From an uncultured Bacteroidota bacterium (GTDB taxonomy: Bacteria > Bacteroidota > Bacteroidia > Flavobacteriales > Flavobacteriaceae): a stretch of DNA of 64,000 nt. A model generated the notes under the pieces. It did not search any database. It was not told the origin of the DNA and saw only the letters and a list, made by a program, of their open reading frames with translations. A program made the translations under genes and the position numbers. This document shows, piece after piece, positions 51,978 to 62,172 of this stretch. The DNA is taken from assembly GCA_902598305.1 (NCBI GenBank), contig CACKBL010000005.1:62001-126000 (forward strand). The letters are read 5' to 3'. Position 1 is the stretch's first letter, and each line of letters begins with the position of its first letter.

Positions 51978-52960
51978 TGAAAAATATTGCGGTATACTTA
52001 TTAATTTTAGTTCACTACACGGTTAATGCTCAAGTTAATTTTATAGGGGAAATTGAAAAACTCAATCCTAATCTTGATAATTATGTTGATGAGTACTCTA
52101 AAATAGAAATTTTAGCTAGAGGCTTTGAGTGGTCCGAAGGTCCAGTTTGGGTAGATAAAATCAATTCTGTTTTATTTTCAGATGTACCTGAAAATAAAAT
52201 TTACAAATGGAATGAAAATGAGGGTTTATCAGTTTACATTAATCCTAGTGGGTATAGTGGAAAAGTTCCAACTAGTAAAAAAGATGGATCAAATGGACTA
52301 ATTTTAAATTCTAAAAATGAGCTATTGATATGCAAGCATGGAGATAGGGAAATCGCAAAGCTTAAAAGATGGGGTAGTGGTGAGCTTGAAACTGTCGTAA
52401 ACAAATTTCAAGGGAAGCGTTTCAATAGTCCAAATGACATGGTTTTTACAAAAAATGGAGATCTGATTTTTACCGACCCCCCATATGGGTTGAAAAACAG
52501 AAATTCTGATAAGTTAAAGGAATTGAAGATTAACGGTGTTTATAAATTGGATACAGATGGTAAACTAACTTTATTGGTTGATAACTTAACTTATCCCAAT
52601 GGTGTAGCTCTTTCAAATGATAATAAAGTAATGTATGTTAATATTTCGGATTCTACTAATCCAAGAATTATGGCCTACGACATTCACGAAGAAATCGTGA
52701 AAAATGAGCGTGTTTTTTTTGATGGCAGAAAATTAGCTGAAAAAGAAGTTGGTCTTTTTGACGGAATTAAAATTCATCCTGATGGTACTATTTTCTCAAC
52801 TGGTCCCGGAGGCGTGCTTATAATTAGTAATGATGGGACTCATTTGGGAACGATAAAAACAGTTGAAAGGACGGCAAATTGTACTTTTGATTCAAACTAT
52901 GAGTATCTTTATATGACCACAGATATGTATTTGACTCGTGTGAAGTTGAAAACAAATTAA
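51977..52960 (+). CDS. SMP-30/gluconolactonase/LRE family protein
   Basis: ARGFEWSEGPVWVDKINSVLFSDVPENKIYKW; NSPNDMVFTKNGDLIFTDPPYGL; YPNGVALSNDNKVMYV. Confidence 0.93.
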   Translation: MKNIAVYLLILVHYTVNAQVNFIGEIEKLNPNLDNYVDEYSKIEILARGFEWSEGPVWVDKINSVLFSDVPENKIYKWNENEGLSVYINPSGYSGKVPTSKKDGSNGLILNSKNELLICKHGDREIAKLKRWGSGELETVVNKFQGKRFNSPNDMVFTKNGDLIFTDPPYGLKNRNSDKLKELKINGVYKLDTDGKLTLLVDNLTYPNGVALSNDNKVMYVNISDSTNPRIMAYDIHEEIVKNERVFFDGRKLAEKEVGLFDGIKIHPDGTIFSTGPGGVLIISNDGTHLGTIKTVERTANCTFDSNYEYLYMTTDMYLTRVKLKTN

Positions 52961-54105
52961 TTACTTTCAAAAATACTTAAATCCCACTTTTCTTTCCATT
53001 CTAGCTCAACTAATTTATTGTTTTTTATTTTCAAAGGAAGCCATATATATTTGCCTTCGATTGGATTTTCAGGTTTCCATCTGTCTGCCATAAATATATA
53101 TGCATCTTTTATACCTTGAACAGGAAGTATATATGTACTTTGAGAATAGTATGTTGTCAGTGAGTCTTTGCTAATACAAGGATTTCCAAGTTCTTTCCAA
53201 GGTCCAAAAATGCTGTCCGCACTCGCTGATCTTGCAGCATTGGGATTCCATCCAGTACAGCCAGAAGAAACTATAAAGTATTTACCCGAAGAAGTTTTCA
53301 TCATGGTTGGTGCTTCATTAAACTTACTAGGGAAGAACCTTTTATATTTTCCAGAATGGGTAAGGTAATTTTCTGAAAGCTGAGATATATGTAAAGTGCT
53401 GTTATCTTCTGAGGAATATATATGATATGCTTTATCATCATCATCAACAAAAAGGGTCATATCTCTTGCCATTTGCCCAATTTCAAAATCTCTCCCAAGG
53501 AGGTTTAGACTATCAACATGTTTGGGCAGATGTTCAGGTCCACCTCCATATATTTTCTTTACATCACTGGATATGGGTTTTTTATGAAAATCTTGCACAT
53601 TTAGCGGCCAAACACCAGCATTCGGTCTTATAGATTCGATAAAAGTAAATGGTCCAAATGGACTATCTGAAATAGCAACTCCACTTCTAGCCGCCTCATA
53701 ACCTCTATTAATGGGTTCTAGGTGAAACCACATTACAAACTTCTTATTTTTTTTATTATAAATCACTTTGGGTCTTTCAAGTATACACCCTTTATAAATA
53801 TCAGAGGATGGATCATTTTTGTTGACTTTCAAGACAATGCCCTCGTCGTTCCAATCATATAAATTTACAGAGGTATAAAGATGAACTCCTACTTGGGCGG
53901 TATTTCCAATTTCACCTTCTATTTTATGTTCACCGTACCAAAAGTATTTATTTTGATGATATAGGATTCCTCCACCGTGAGCATTAATATGGACTCCATT
54001 ATTATCTAACCAAAATTCTCCTGGATAAAATGATTTTTCTGATTTATTTTCCGAATTACAACTTGTAAATAAAACTAAAAGTGACAAAAATAATTTTTTA
54101 AACAT
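52957..54105 (-). CDS. GH43-like family glycoside hydrolase lipoprotein
   Basis: INAHGGGILYHQNKYFWYGEH; YKGCILERPKVIYNKKNKKFVMWFH; DMTLFVDDDDKAYHIYSSEDNSTLHISQLSENYL; APTMMKTSSGKYFIVSSGCTGW. Confidence 0.85.
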   Translation of the reverse strand: MFKKLFLSLLVLFTSCNSENKSEKSFYPGEFWLDNNGVHINAHGGGILYHQNKYFWYGEHKIEGEIGNTAQVGVHLYTSVNLYDWNDEGIVLKVNKNDPSSDIYKGCILERPKVIYNKKNKKFVMWFHLEPINRGYEAARSGVAISDSPFGPFTFIESIRPNAGVWPLNVQDFHKKPISSDVKKIYGGGPEHLPKHVDSLNLLGRDFEIGQMARDMTLFVDDDDKAYHIYSSEDNSTLHISQLSENYLTHSGKYKRFFPSKFNEAPTMMKTSSGKYFIVSSGCTGWNPNAARSASADSIFGPWKELGNPCISKDSLTTYYSQSTYILPVQGIKDAYIFMADRWKPENPIEGKYIWLPLKIKNNKLVELEWKEKWDLSIFESN

Positions 54106-54219
54106 GCTTGATTTTTTTTTGGTAAAATTAATAATATTAATCTATATGAAACTTTAATTAAACTATTATAAACATCAGTTTTAATAGTTTAACTAATTAT
54201 ATTTACATAAATACCAATA

Positions 54220-55668
54220 ATGAATTTTAGCAATCTTACATATTACAAATTACTTTTTTTATTTAACCTTATTATTTTTTCCTGTAGTAAAGGCGATTCT
54301 GACTCCCCAAATCAAGTTGAACCCACTTCTGTTGTAAAATACGATGTTTCCATTAGTTCATCAGAAGGTGGTAGCGTGAATACACAGTCAGGCACTTATA
54401 CTGCTGGCACTGTTTTAAAGATAACTGCTACTCCTAATGATGGTTATGAATTTATTGGCTGGACCGGAAGCAATGAAACTTCAATGGAAATTACGATAAC
54501 AGTAAATTCCAATATTCAATTAACTGCAAATTTTCAATTGATTCCAAACCCTGAATTCACCGTTACAACTACTGCTGGTGTTGGTGGTATCGTCTCAGAA
54601 GGTGGCACGTTTTCTTCAGGCACAGTAATCTCAGTGGTTGCTACACCTTCGGAAGGTTATGAATTCGTTGGTTGGACTGGAAGTAGTGAAATATCAAGCG
54701 TATTGACAATTACCATTTCTTCTAATTTGAATTTGACAGCTAATTTTCAAGAAATTCTCCCGGAGTCGAATTATTACAGCAGTGGTAATTTAATAGCAAA
54801 TAATAATATATCAGAGTGGTTTGATAGATCAATTGATGTTTACGGAATAAGATTGTTGGTAGCGGGTGAAGCAGGGGGGCAGCCCAAAGTATCAGATGAA
54901 TTTGCTAAAAAGGTTGCGCAGGTTTTCAAACTCTTAATCAACAAAGATGCGCCTGGAATTAATCAAGTAGCTCAAGAAAAAATGATTAAGATTTTGCTTG
55001 GAGAAACTGGATTTCATCAAGGTTTCCAAACCGGACAAAGGATAGGATATGGTAATGCTGACCAATATTCTCCAAATCCTCTAAAAGATGGTGGTTGTTC
55101 AGGTTATTCTGGACTATGTTCACTGGAAGATTCTATGGTTTTAAGAGATATGATATGGTATATGAGTCCCGATAATTCCCAAAGAAAAGGAGATAACGAT
55201 ATAGTTGAAGTATTTGAACATGCTCTTCACACTCTACAATCACTTGGAACGCGTGGTGCAGTTGACGGTTCATTATCTGCCCTAAATATGTCTGAGGAAG
55301 AGGATATATCAGGAACTGAACTTTTTCTAGCTATGAAAGAAGCTGTTGACAATGGTGTTTTTGGGATAGATGACTATGGTGGAGATATTAATAATCAAGA
55401 CAGATGGCCCTTACTTTTAGTTGAATATCAATACCTTCTAACTTTCGGCATGTGGGAGGTTGGTAAAGAATTATGGGAAGGAGGCTCATTAGCCCCAGAA
55501 TGGAGTGATAGTGCTAATACACCAAGTGGAATTCAGCAAAACAATCCCCTAGGATATAATCTTTTCAACAATTATTTAGCACCCGTTCTTTCCAAACCAG
55601 ATTTATCAGTATTAAGGTCAATGTTCCAGGATAACGATGGAGGTCAATCGGGTTATGTACCTGATTAG
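54220..55668 (+). CDS. lipoprotein with two InlB-type repeats and an unassigned C-terminal domain
   Basis: Lipobox LIIFSCSKGDS; ITATPNDGYEFIGWTGSNETSMEITITVNSNIQLTANF and VVATPSEGYEFVGWTGSSEISSVLTITISSNLNLTANF; C-terminal ~300 aa not recognised. Confidence 0.8.
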   Translation: MNFSNLTYYKLLFLFNLIIFSCSKGDSDSPNQVEPTSVVKYDVSISSSEGGSVNTQSGTYTAGTVLKITATPNDGYEFIGWTGSNETSMEITITVNSNIQLTANFQLIPNPEFTVTTTAGVGGIVSEGGTFSSGTVISVVATPSEGYEFVGWTGSSEISSVLTITISSNLNLTANFQEILPESNYYSSGNLIANNNISEWFDRSIDVYGIRLLVAGEAGGQPKVSDEFAKKVAQVFKLLINKDAPGINQVAQEKMIKILLGETGFHQGFQTGQRIGYGNADQYSPNPLKDGGCSGYSGLCSLEDSMVLRDMIWYMSPDNSQRKGDNDIVEVFEHALHTLQSLGTRGAVDGSLSALNMSEEEDISGTELFLAMKEAVDNGVFGIDDYGGDINNQDRWPLLLVEYQYLLTFGMWEVGKELWEGGSLAPEWSDSANTPSGIQQNNPLGYNLFNNYLAPVLSKPDLSVLRSMFQDNDGGQSGYVPD

Positions 55669-55689
55669 TTTTAATTATAATTTGTGAAT

Positions 55690-57261
55690 TTATTCTTTTA
55701 TGAAATAAGGCAATCTTGTAAGAGGGACGTCGATAGTAATTGATTTTCCACCTTTATAAACTTTTCCTGCATCGGATTTCCAAGTCCCTTTAGGAAGAAT
55801 TACTTTTCTTGAACCTTCTCCTTTTGACAAAAAGGGAGCAACCAAAATATTGTTTCCTAGCATAAATTGATCTGTAATTTCAACGTATCCCTTGTGAGGA
55901 TAAACGTATTCCATAGAGCGAACTATAGGTTCTCCGGTAGTTGAAGCCTTTTTAGCTAAGTTTAAAATAGTTTCCTTGAATTTATTTCTTAGATTGACAG
56001 CATCTAAAACAGCTTTAAAATGTCTTTCATCGAGTATTCGCCAGGGAGCAACTGAAAACTGCATCATTGGCATAAGTGCGTGTACCTGTGTAGAGCGAAC
56101 AACAAGTTCTTGATCGATAGGTGCATCATCCAAAAATGAAGTAAACTGACCACCGCCAATCATATCAGGACAACTAAAAGGATAACCCATAATTCCTTCT
56201 AGTAACATATGAGGTATTAATTTATTTAAATCTTCCCAATCATGGCTTTTGTCGTGCAATCTTTGAACCAGAGGTTGACCTCCCATTTTCCACGTTGCTC
56301 TATATTCATTGTAAGGGTAGCTTAATCCAATTTTGGCGAATAATTCAGTATGTGTATTAGGATTTACTTCTTTTAATGATTTTATTCCTTTGTAAAATCT
56401 TCCATCCCCTGCATCTAACTTGAATCCATCAACACCAAACTCATTTATTAAATTGTTTAATACTCCTTTAAACCATTTTTCACTCTCAGGATTAGTAAGA
56501 TCTAAAACAGCACTCACTCCATTCCACCACCTAACCATGGCTGGTTTTTCTGTCTTATCAAACATAAATAACCTTTTTTTCTCAAGTTCCCTGTAAATAT
56601 CTGAATCAGCACTAACAAATGGACACACCCATAGCATTACTTTAAAGCCTAATTCTTTTAATTCTTTCATCATTGCTTTTGGATTAGGAAATCTCCCCTG
56701 ATGAAAATTCCATTTTCCATAATCTTCTTGCCAGTTATCATCAATCATAATAATTCCAGGAGGCATACCGGTATCAATTATAGCTTTTGCATATTCAAGA
56801 ATGTCTTTCTGGTTTTGGTTGTAGGTTAATTCAATCCAAGTGTTGTATTGAGGAACCGAGAAAAAAAGATCAGGCGGCATTTTACCGGATGGTGGAAAGA
56901 AATTTTCACTAGCATACAAGTAGGCGTCCCTTAAACTTTTACCTGCTTTTTTGTATTCTAGTGGAGCATAAGATTTGTCAAATAGTATTTTTTCTTTTTT
57001 AACTCTAAATCTAAATGGTTCCTCGGACCAAACTAATTCACCACTGGTTGACAATAATAATGGTTGTAGTTGATTGTAATAACTTGTTCCGTATAACTGT
57101 GCTTCATAACCATTTTTGAGAGGCATTTTATGACCTTCGATTAGAATACCCGCATACCAGTCGACATTTTTTTTAATTTCTACCTCTAAATTCTCATATA
57201 AATCTTGGCTATTTGTTTTTTGTAATAAAAAAATTAATATAAAAATTAAGTATTTATCCAT
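55690..57261 (-). CDS. glycoside hydrolase family 31-type protein, exported
   Basis: MPPGIIMIDDNWQEDYGKWNFHQGRFPNPKAMMKELKELGFKVMLWVCPFVS; GVDGFKLDAGDGRFY; PFSCPDMIGGGQ. Confidence 0.93.
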   Translation of the reverse strand: MDKYLIFILIFLLQKTNSQDLYENLEVEIKKNVDWYAGILIEGHKMPLKNGYEAQLYGTSYYNQLQPLLLSTSGELVWSEEPFRFRVKKEKILFDKSYAPLEYKKAGKSLRDAYLYASENFFPPSGKMPPDLFFSVPQYNTWIELTYNQNQKDILEYAKAIIDTGMPPGIIMIDDNWQEDYGKWNFHQGRFPNPKAMMKELKELGFKVMLWVCPFVSADSDIYRELEKKRLFMFDKTEKPAMVRWWNGVSAVLDLTNPESEKWFKGVLNNLINEFGVDGFKLDAGDGRFYKGIKSLKEVNPNTHTELFAKIGLSYPYNEYRATWKMGGQPLVQRLHDKSHDWEDLNKLIPHMLLEGIMGYPFSCPDMIGGGQFTSFLDDAPIDQELVVRSTQVHALMPMMQFSVAPWRILDERHFKAVLDAVNLRNKFKETILNLAKKASTTGEPIVRSMEYVYPHKGYVEITDQFMLGNNILVAPFLSKGEGSRKVILPKGTWKSDAGKVYKGGKSITIDVPLTRLPYFIKE

Positions 57262-57440
57262 GTTTTTTTCTCAAATAAAATCTAATATAATAACTTATTA
57301 TTTAAGCGTATATTTTACGTCTAATATTCCTATGTCCTATTTTATAAGTACTTACAGTTTTAGCTTTAAAAAAAATATTTCTTACAATTTTATCTTGTCA
57401 AAAATTTATTACATTTAAAAAAAATTAATCAAATATTTAT

Positions 57441-60400
57441 ATGAAAAATAGTTTAAAGTTGGTAATCATCCTTTTTTTGGGTGTTTTCCAAATGGCTTTA
57501 GCTCAAAATACCATTAGCGGAACGATTCGTGACGCAAACGGTCCTCTACCAGGAGCTAATGTGATTGAAGCAGGGACTAATAATGGCGTTAGCACTGACT
57601 TTGACGGGAATTTTGAAATTTCTGTTTCCGATGGTGCAAGTCTTGAAATTAGTTATACTGGATATTTTACTCAAACTATAGAAGTTGGAAATCAATCTAG
57701 CTTTGATATTTTGATGGAAGAAGATACAGAACAATTAGATGAAGTAGTTGTCACCTCTCTAGGTTTTACTGAAAAAAGGGACAAACTTGGATCTACTTAT
57801 TCTGTTGTAAGCACAGGTGCCGTTCAAAGGTCTGGTGAAGCTACTTTTGCTAATGCATTAAGCGCAAAAGCGGCAGGTTTAAGTGTTACAAGATCAAGTG
57901 GAGATCCAGGAGCTGGAAGTAGAATTCGTATCCGTGGTGCAAATACCATTTTAGGAAGTAGTGAACCATTAATAATTGTCGATGGATCACCATTAAATAG
58001 TAGTATTACTAAAATTGTGAATGGAGGTAGTTCAAGTTCAGGTGCTGTCAATTTTGGATCTAGATTAAATGATCTTAATCCAGCTGATATTGCTTCTGTA
58101 CAGGTCTTAAAAGGGGCATCTGCTGCTGCTCTATGGGGTAGTAGAGCCGCAAACGGGGTAATTGTAATTACTACTAAAGAAGGACAGTCTGGAAAAGCTA
58201 AAATAACTTTCTCTACCACTTACTCTTTTGATGAAATATCAGAACGTATACCAAGACAAAGTGTTTGGGGACAAGGACAAAACGGAAGTTACTCTCCAAC
58301 CAGAGCTGAGTCGTGGGGTGATTATATACCCGATAGAGCTGGAGGAGCCGATATTGTCAATACAACTGGTGGGTTTTTTACTTCCCAAAATGGGAATGTA
58401 TATTACCCTATAACTACTAAAAACTCTAGAGAAACTTTTATTGAAGAAAACTTCAATGCTGCTTTTCAAACTGGAACATTTATTCAAAACGACTTAAATA
58501 TAAGTGGTGGTAATGACAAGAACACTTACTATTTTAGTTTGACAAATTTACAGCAAGAGGGTATTATTCGTGGTTCCACATATGATAGAACCAATATTCG
58601 ATTCAATTACAATGCAAAGCTTAACGATATAATGGATTTATCCAATAAGGTTGCTTATACGTACACGAGTTCAAACATGACTCAAGGTAATTCAAATGTT
58701 GGTGGAATTCAATTAGGTCACCTTAGAACTCCAGCTGACTTTGACAATAGAGATTACATAGGAGTTTATACAAATTCTTCTGGAGAAGAATTCCCAAGAA
58801 GACATCGTTCTTACAGAAGATACCTTGGAAATAACGAGAACCCTATTTACAATAACCCACTTTGGACAACAAAAGAGCAACTATCTTTGAATCAGGTTAA
58901 CAGAATAACCGTTACGCCTCAACTTACAATCAAACCAAAAGAATGGTTGCAATTTATCACAAGAGCAAATATTGACTTTGCTGATGATAGACGAACCTTC
59001 TTCTTCCCAAGAGGAAGTGCCGGATCTTCAATTACTATAAACAGGAGGGTAGGTTCATATTTAGAAGATGAAATTGCTACTCGTGATTATAATATTGATT
59101 TTATTGGGCGTGGAGAGTTTAGCTTAACTGACAAAATAGATTTAACTGCTATAGTTGGATGGAGTTTAAATGATAGAAAGTATAATAGAAGTTCAGGTAG
59201 TATATCTGACTTTTTAGTAAATGCGACTAAAATGACAACTGCATTAAATAGTTCTCAAGAATCATCCACTTTTGAAAATATTAAATCTTTCACTAGGTCT
59301 AACAGAGGGTATGCAGTTTTAAATTTTGGAATAAATGATGAATTATTTGTAAATATGACAGGAGCTGTTGAAGCATCATCTACTATCAAGGGTTCGTTCT
59401 TTTACCCTGCTGCAGATGTTGCTTGGGACTTTACAAATAGTGCACTCAACTCAAGTATTATTTCATTTGGAAAATTGAGAGCTTCTTATGGTATTGTGGG
59501 TGTTCAGCCAGCACCTCACAGGTTTGATACTCTAGCAGAGGGAGGTTTTTCTTATTCTACTTACTCGGATCCTCTCGTTATCGATTCTTTCGGAGGTGGG
59601 TTCAGATTGGATAACAATTTAGGTAATCCTGATCTGAAGCCAGAAATGAAAACAGAATGGGAAATTGGAACCGATTTAAGGTTTTTTAATAACGATTTGA
59701 CTTTTTCATTTACATATTATAATAATAAAATTGAAGATATTTTGTTAAATGTTAGCTTATCTCCATCTTCAGGTTTTTCAACTCAGTATGGTAACTTTGG
59801 TGCTATGAAAAATAAGGGGTATGAAATTGATTTAGGATGGAATGCTATACAGAAGCAAGATTTAAATCTAAACACTACTCTTAATTGGTCTAGAAATGTT
59901 AACGAAGTAACTGACTTATATGGAACATCAGTTGTAAATATGTCTCCTGGGGCATCAGTTCAATCGGTTGCTCTTGTTGGTTCTCCACTTGGTACTTTAT
60001 TTGGAACTGGATCTAGAACCAATCCTGACGGAAGTTTTGATCTTGATGAAAATGGTTTTCCTCAAATAACCTCAAGTTTCGTGGTATTAGGAGACCCTAA
60101 TCCAGATTGGCGTGCAGGTCTTGGACTCAATTTATCTTATAAAAAGTTCAATCTTAACGTTGTTTTAGAACATTCTCAAGGTGGTGAGTTTTCACCACGT
60201 ACATTGCATGTTCTTAAGCGTTTTGGAACTACTACTGAGACTGCAAACAGAGTTACATTAACTGAACCACTAGTAAACGTTAAAGGAACTACATTTCCTG
60301 CTGGTACCACAATCCGTGGAAATATAAAGAATTTTGGAGGTGGAAACGTTTTACTTGACGAGCAGTGGTACAGAAGAGATATTGGAGGTGGATTCGGCGA

Positions 60401-60677
60401 CAACCAAGCCTACAACTTTTCTATCTATGATGCAACATGGACTAAGCTGAGAGAAATATCTCTTAGTTATACTTTAGATTCTCCAAGTTTAAAGTCCACA
60501 ATTGGGCTTAGCAGCGTTAGATTTACATTAACAGGTAGAAATCTAATCAATATAAATAATATCCCAGGGATAGACCCAGAGGTGAATCAATATGGTACTG
60601 GTAACGCACTTGGTTTAGATTATTTCACGAATCCTCAAACCCAATCAACACTATTGGGCGTAACCTTTAACTTTTAA
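57441..60677 (+). CDS. SusC/RagA family TonB-linked outer membrane protein
   Basis: Carboxypeptidase-like repeat (ISGTIRDANGPLPGANVIEAGTNNGVSTDFDGNFEI), TonB box-like EQLDEVVVTSLG, plug RIRGANTILGSSEPLIIVDGSPL, NGVIVITTKEG. Confidence 0.97.
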   Translation: MKNSLKLVIILFLGVFQMALAQNTISGTIRDANGPLPGANVIEAGTNNGVSTDFDGNFEISVSDGASLEISYTGYFTQTIEVGNQSSFDILMEEDTEQLDEVVVTSLGFTEKRDKLGSTYSVVSTGAVQRSGEATFANALSAKAAGLSVTRSSGDPGAGSRIRIRGANTILGSSEPLIIVDGSPLNSSITKIVNGGSSSSGAVNFGSRLNDLNPADIASVQVLKGASAAALWGSRAANGVIVITTKEGQSGKAKITFSTTYSFDEISERIPRQSVWGQGQNGSYSPTRAESWGDYIPDRAGGADIVNTTGGFFTSQNGNVYYPITTKNSRETFIEENFNAAFQTGTFIQNDLNISGGNDKNTYYFSLTNLQQEGIIRGSTYDRTNIRFNYNAKLNDIMDLSNKVAYTYTSSNMTQGNSNVGGIQLGHLRTPADFDNRDYIGVYTNSSGEEFPRRHRSYRRYLGNNENPIYNNPLWTTKEQLSLNQVNRITVTPQLTIKPKEWLQFITRANIDFADDRRTFFFPRGSAGSSITINRRVGSYLEDEIATRDYNIDFIGRGEFSLTDKIDLTAIVGWSLNDRKYNRSSGSISDFLVNATKMTTALNSSQESSTFENIKSFTRSNRGYAVLNFGINDELFVNMTGAVEASSTIKGSFFYPAADVAWDFTNSALNSSIISFGKLRASYGIVGVQPAPHRFDTLAEGGFSYSTYSDPLVIDSFGGGFRLDNNLGNPDLKPEMKTEWEIGTDLRFFNNDLTFSFTYYNNKIEDILLNVSLSPSSGFSTQYGNFGAMKNKGYEIDLGWNAIQKQDLNLNTTLNWSRNVNEVTDLYGTSVVNMSPGASVQSVALVGSPLGTLFGTGSRTNPDGSFDLDENGFPQITSSFVVLGDPNPDWRAGLGLNLSYKKFNLNVVLEHSQGGEFSPRTLHVLKRFGTTTETANRVTLTEPLVNVKGTTFPAGTTIRGNIKNFGGGNVLLDEQWYRRDIGGGFGDNQAYNFSIYDATWTKLREISLSYTLDSPSLKSTIGLSSVRFTLTGRNLININNIPGIDPEVNQYGTGNALGLDYFTNPQTQSTLLGVTFNF

Positions 60678-60678
60678 A

Positions 60679-62109
60679 ATGGTAAACATGAAAAATATAT
60701 ATAAAATTTTAGTTTTCTTTTCATTGATTTTGATAGCACATTCATGTGAGGATATCGTAGAAGGAATTAATGAAAACCCAAATGATTTGACTCTTTCAGA
60801 TGTTGAAGAGCGATTATTTTTAACTGGCGGTGAGTTAGCAAACATTCAACTTCAATGTGGTCATTTAAACCGTGTTAGTGGAATGTATTCTGGACAACTT
60901 ATTGGTTTTGCAGCATTATACTCAAATATTTATGGATATAATTTATCTACTGGAGAAGCAAATGATGAATGGAGACACTTATATGTTGGTGTAACAACTA
61001 ACATGCGATACATTATTGAAAATTCAGATAGTGAACTTCTTCGAGGCATTGCGATGATTATTGAAGGACATGCTTATGGAACTGGTGCATCTCTTTGGGG
61101 TGATATTCCATATTCTGAGGCAGGAAATTCTGAAATTGAGGATCCAGTTTTTGATCCACAAGTTCAAGTTTATGCACAGGCCATAGCAAGACTAGATGAA
61201 GGAATAGCAACACTTGGTAGTGCTCCTGCTGGCCAGATTCCAGAAGATATTTTATTCGGTGGTGATAAAGCTAAATGGATTGCCGCTGCAAATACATTAA
61301 AAGCAAGATTTTATCTTCATCAAAAAGACTACTCTAATGCATTGACAGCCGCTCAAAGTGGTATTTCTAATGCTAGTGGTGATATGAGATACAGACCAGG
61401 GAGTTCTGTTTCTGGAGATACAAATCTTTTCTGGACTATCCTTGCTGGATCAAGAGCAGGAGATTTAGGTAATAACTCTGATGACGGAACAGAAAGTTAT
61501 TTACTACAAATCTTGGATGCTACTAACGCTTTGTCTAGAAATCATGCAAAAACAGACGAAACAGCTCGAAGAGCGTATTATATGATTGACGCTTCTGGTA
61601 CAAGTAATGCAGGAATTATTGAAGAACGTGAGCCTCAAAATATGGTAACTTATTTTGAAAATAAACTCATTATGGCTGAAGCTGCAGGTAGGTCTGGTGG
61701 TGTTGCTGCTGGTCTTCCACATTTAAACGATGTTCGTGCTTGGCTTAACAGTGGTGGTCATCTTAATTCCAGCTTTTCTGGATTAACCTACAATTATGAG
61801 CCTTTTGTAGCGGCAGATTTCGATTCTGGTGGAATTGAAAATGCTGATGGTATTAGCGCTGACAGTGCTTTTCTTCGTGAGGTTATGGAGGAACGTTACG
61901 TGTCAGGCTTCGGAATGCATATGCCTTACAATGACGCACGAAGGTTACGTAAGTCAGATAGTGCAATTGCTGTTCCTTATATAATGGTTGATGCAGACAA
62001 TACCCGTAAGCCTGAAAGAATGCCTTACGCACAAAATGAATTAAATTCAAATTCAAATGCACCAGCTGAAGATCCTGGTATTTTTGTAAAAACACCTGTT
62101 AATCAATAG
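60679..62109 (+). CDS. SusD/RagB family nutrient-binding lipoprotein
   Basis: Lipobox LIAHSCED; INENPNDLTLSDVEERLFLTGGELANIQ; 1 nt after the SusC gene; MTYFENKLIMAEA-type core. Confidence 0.95.
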   Translation: MVNMKNIYKILVFFSLILIAHSCEDIVEGINENPNDLTLSDVEERLFLTGGELANIQLQCGHLNRVSGMYSGQLIGFAALYSNIYGYNLSTGEANDEWRHLYVGVTTNMRYIIENSDSELLRGIAMIIEGHAYGTGASLWGDIPYSEAGNSEIEDPVFDPQVQVYAQAIARLDEGIATLGSAPAGQIPEDILFGGDKAKWIAAANTLKARFYLHQKDYSNALTAAQSGISNASGDMRYRPGSSVSGDTNLFWTILAGSRAGDLGNNSDDGTESYLLQILDATNALSRNHAKTDETARRAYYMIDASGTSNAGIIEEREPQNMVTYFENKLIMAEAAGRSGGVAAGLPHLNDVRAWLNSGGHLNSSFSGLTYNYEPFVAADFDSGGIENADGISADSAFLREVMEERYVSGFGMHMPYNDARRLRKSDSAIAVPYIMVDADNTRKPERMPYAQNELNSNSNAPAEDPGIFVKTPVNQ

Positions 62110-62117
62110 ATTAATAT

Positions 62118-62154
62118 AAATTAGGGTTTGACTTATTCAAACCCTAATTTTTTT
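62118..62154 (+). terminator. strong intrinsic terminator/attenuator between susD-like and GGT-like genes
   Basis: Perfect 14-bp stem AAATTAGGGTTTGA / TCAAACCCTAATTT, 5-nt loop, then a 7-T run. Confidence 0.85.
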
Positions 62155-62172
62155 AAAGCTAATTTTTGGGAT

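Noticed and set aside
57262-57440. Classical Bacteroidota promoter pair (TTTG / TAnnTTTG) in the GH31-SusC divergent gap
   Set aside because: Only a weak partial TATCTTG match; insufficient to annotate a promoter.
57824-58219. 131-aa minus-strand ORF
   Set aside because: Antisense within the SusC gene; no family resemblance, no start context; shadow ORF.
62128-62172. Upstream start of the GGT-like ORF (MTYSNPNFFKANFWD...)
   Set aside because: Start codon lies inside the intrinsic terminator hairpin; the Met at 62173 directly precedes a signal peptide and lipobox.
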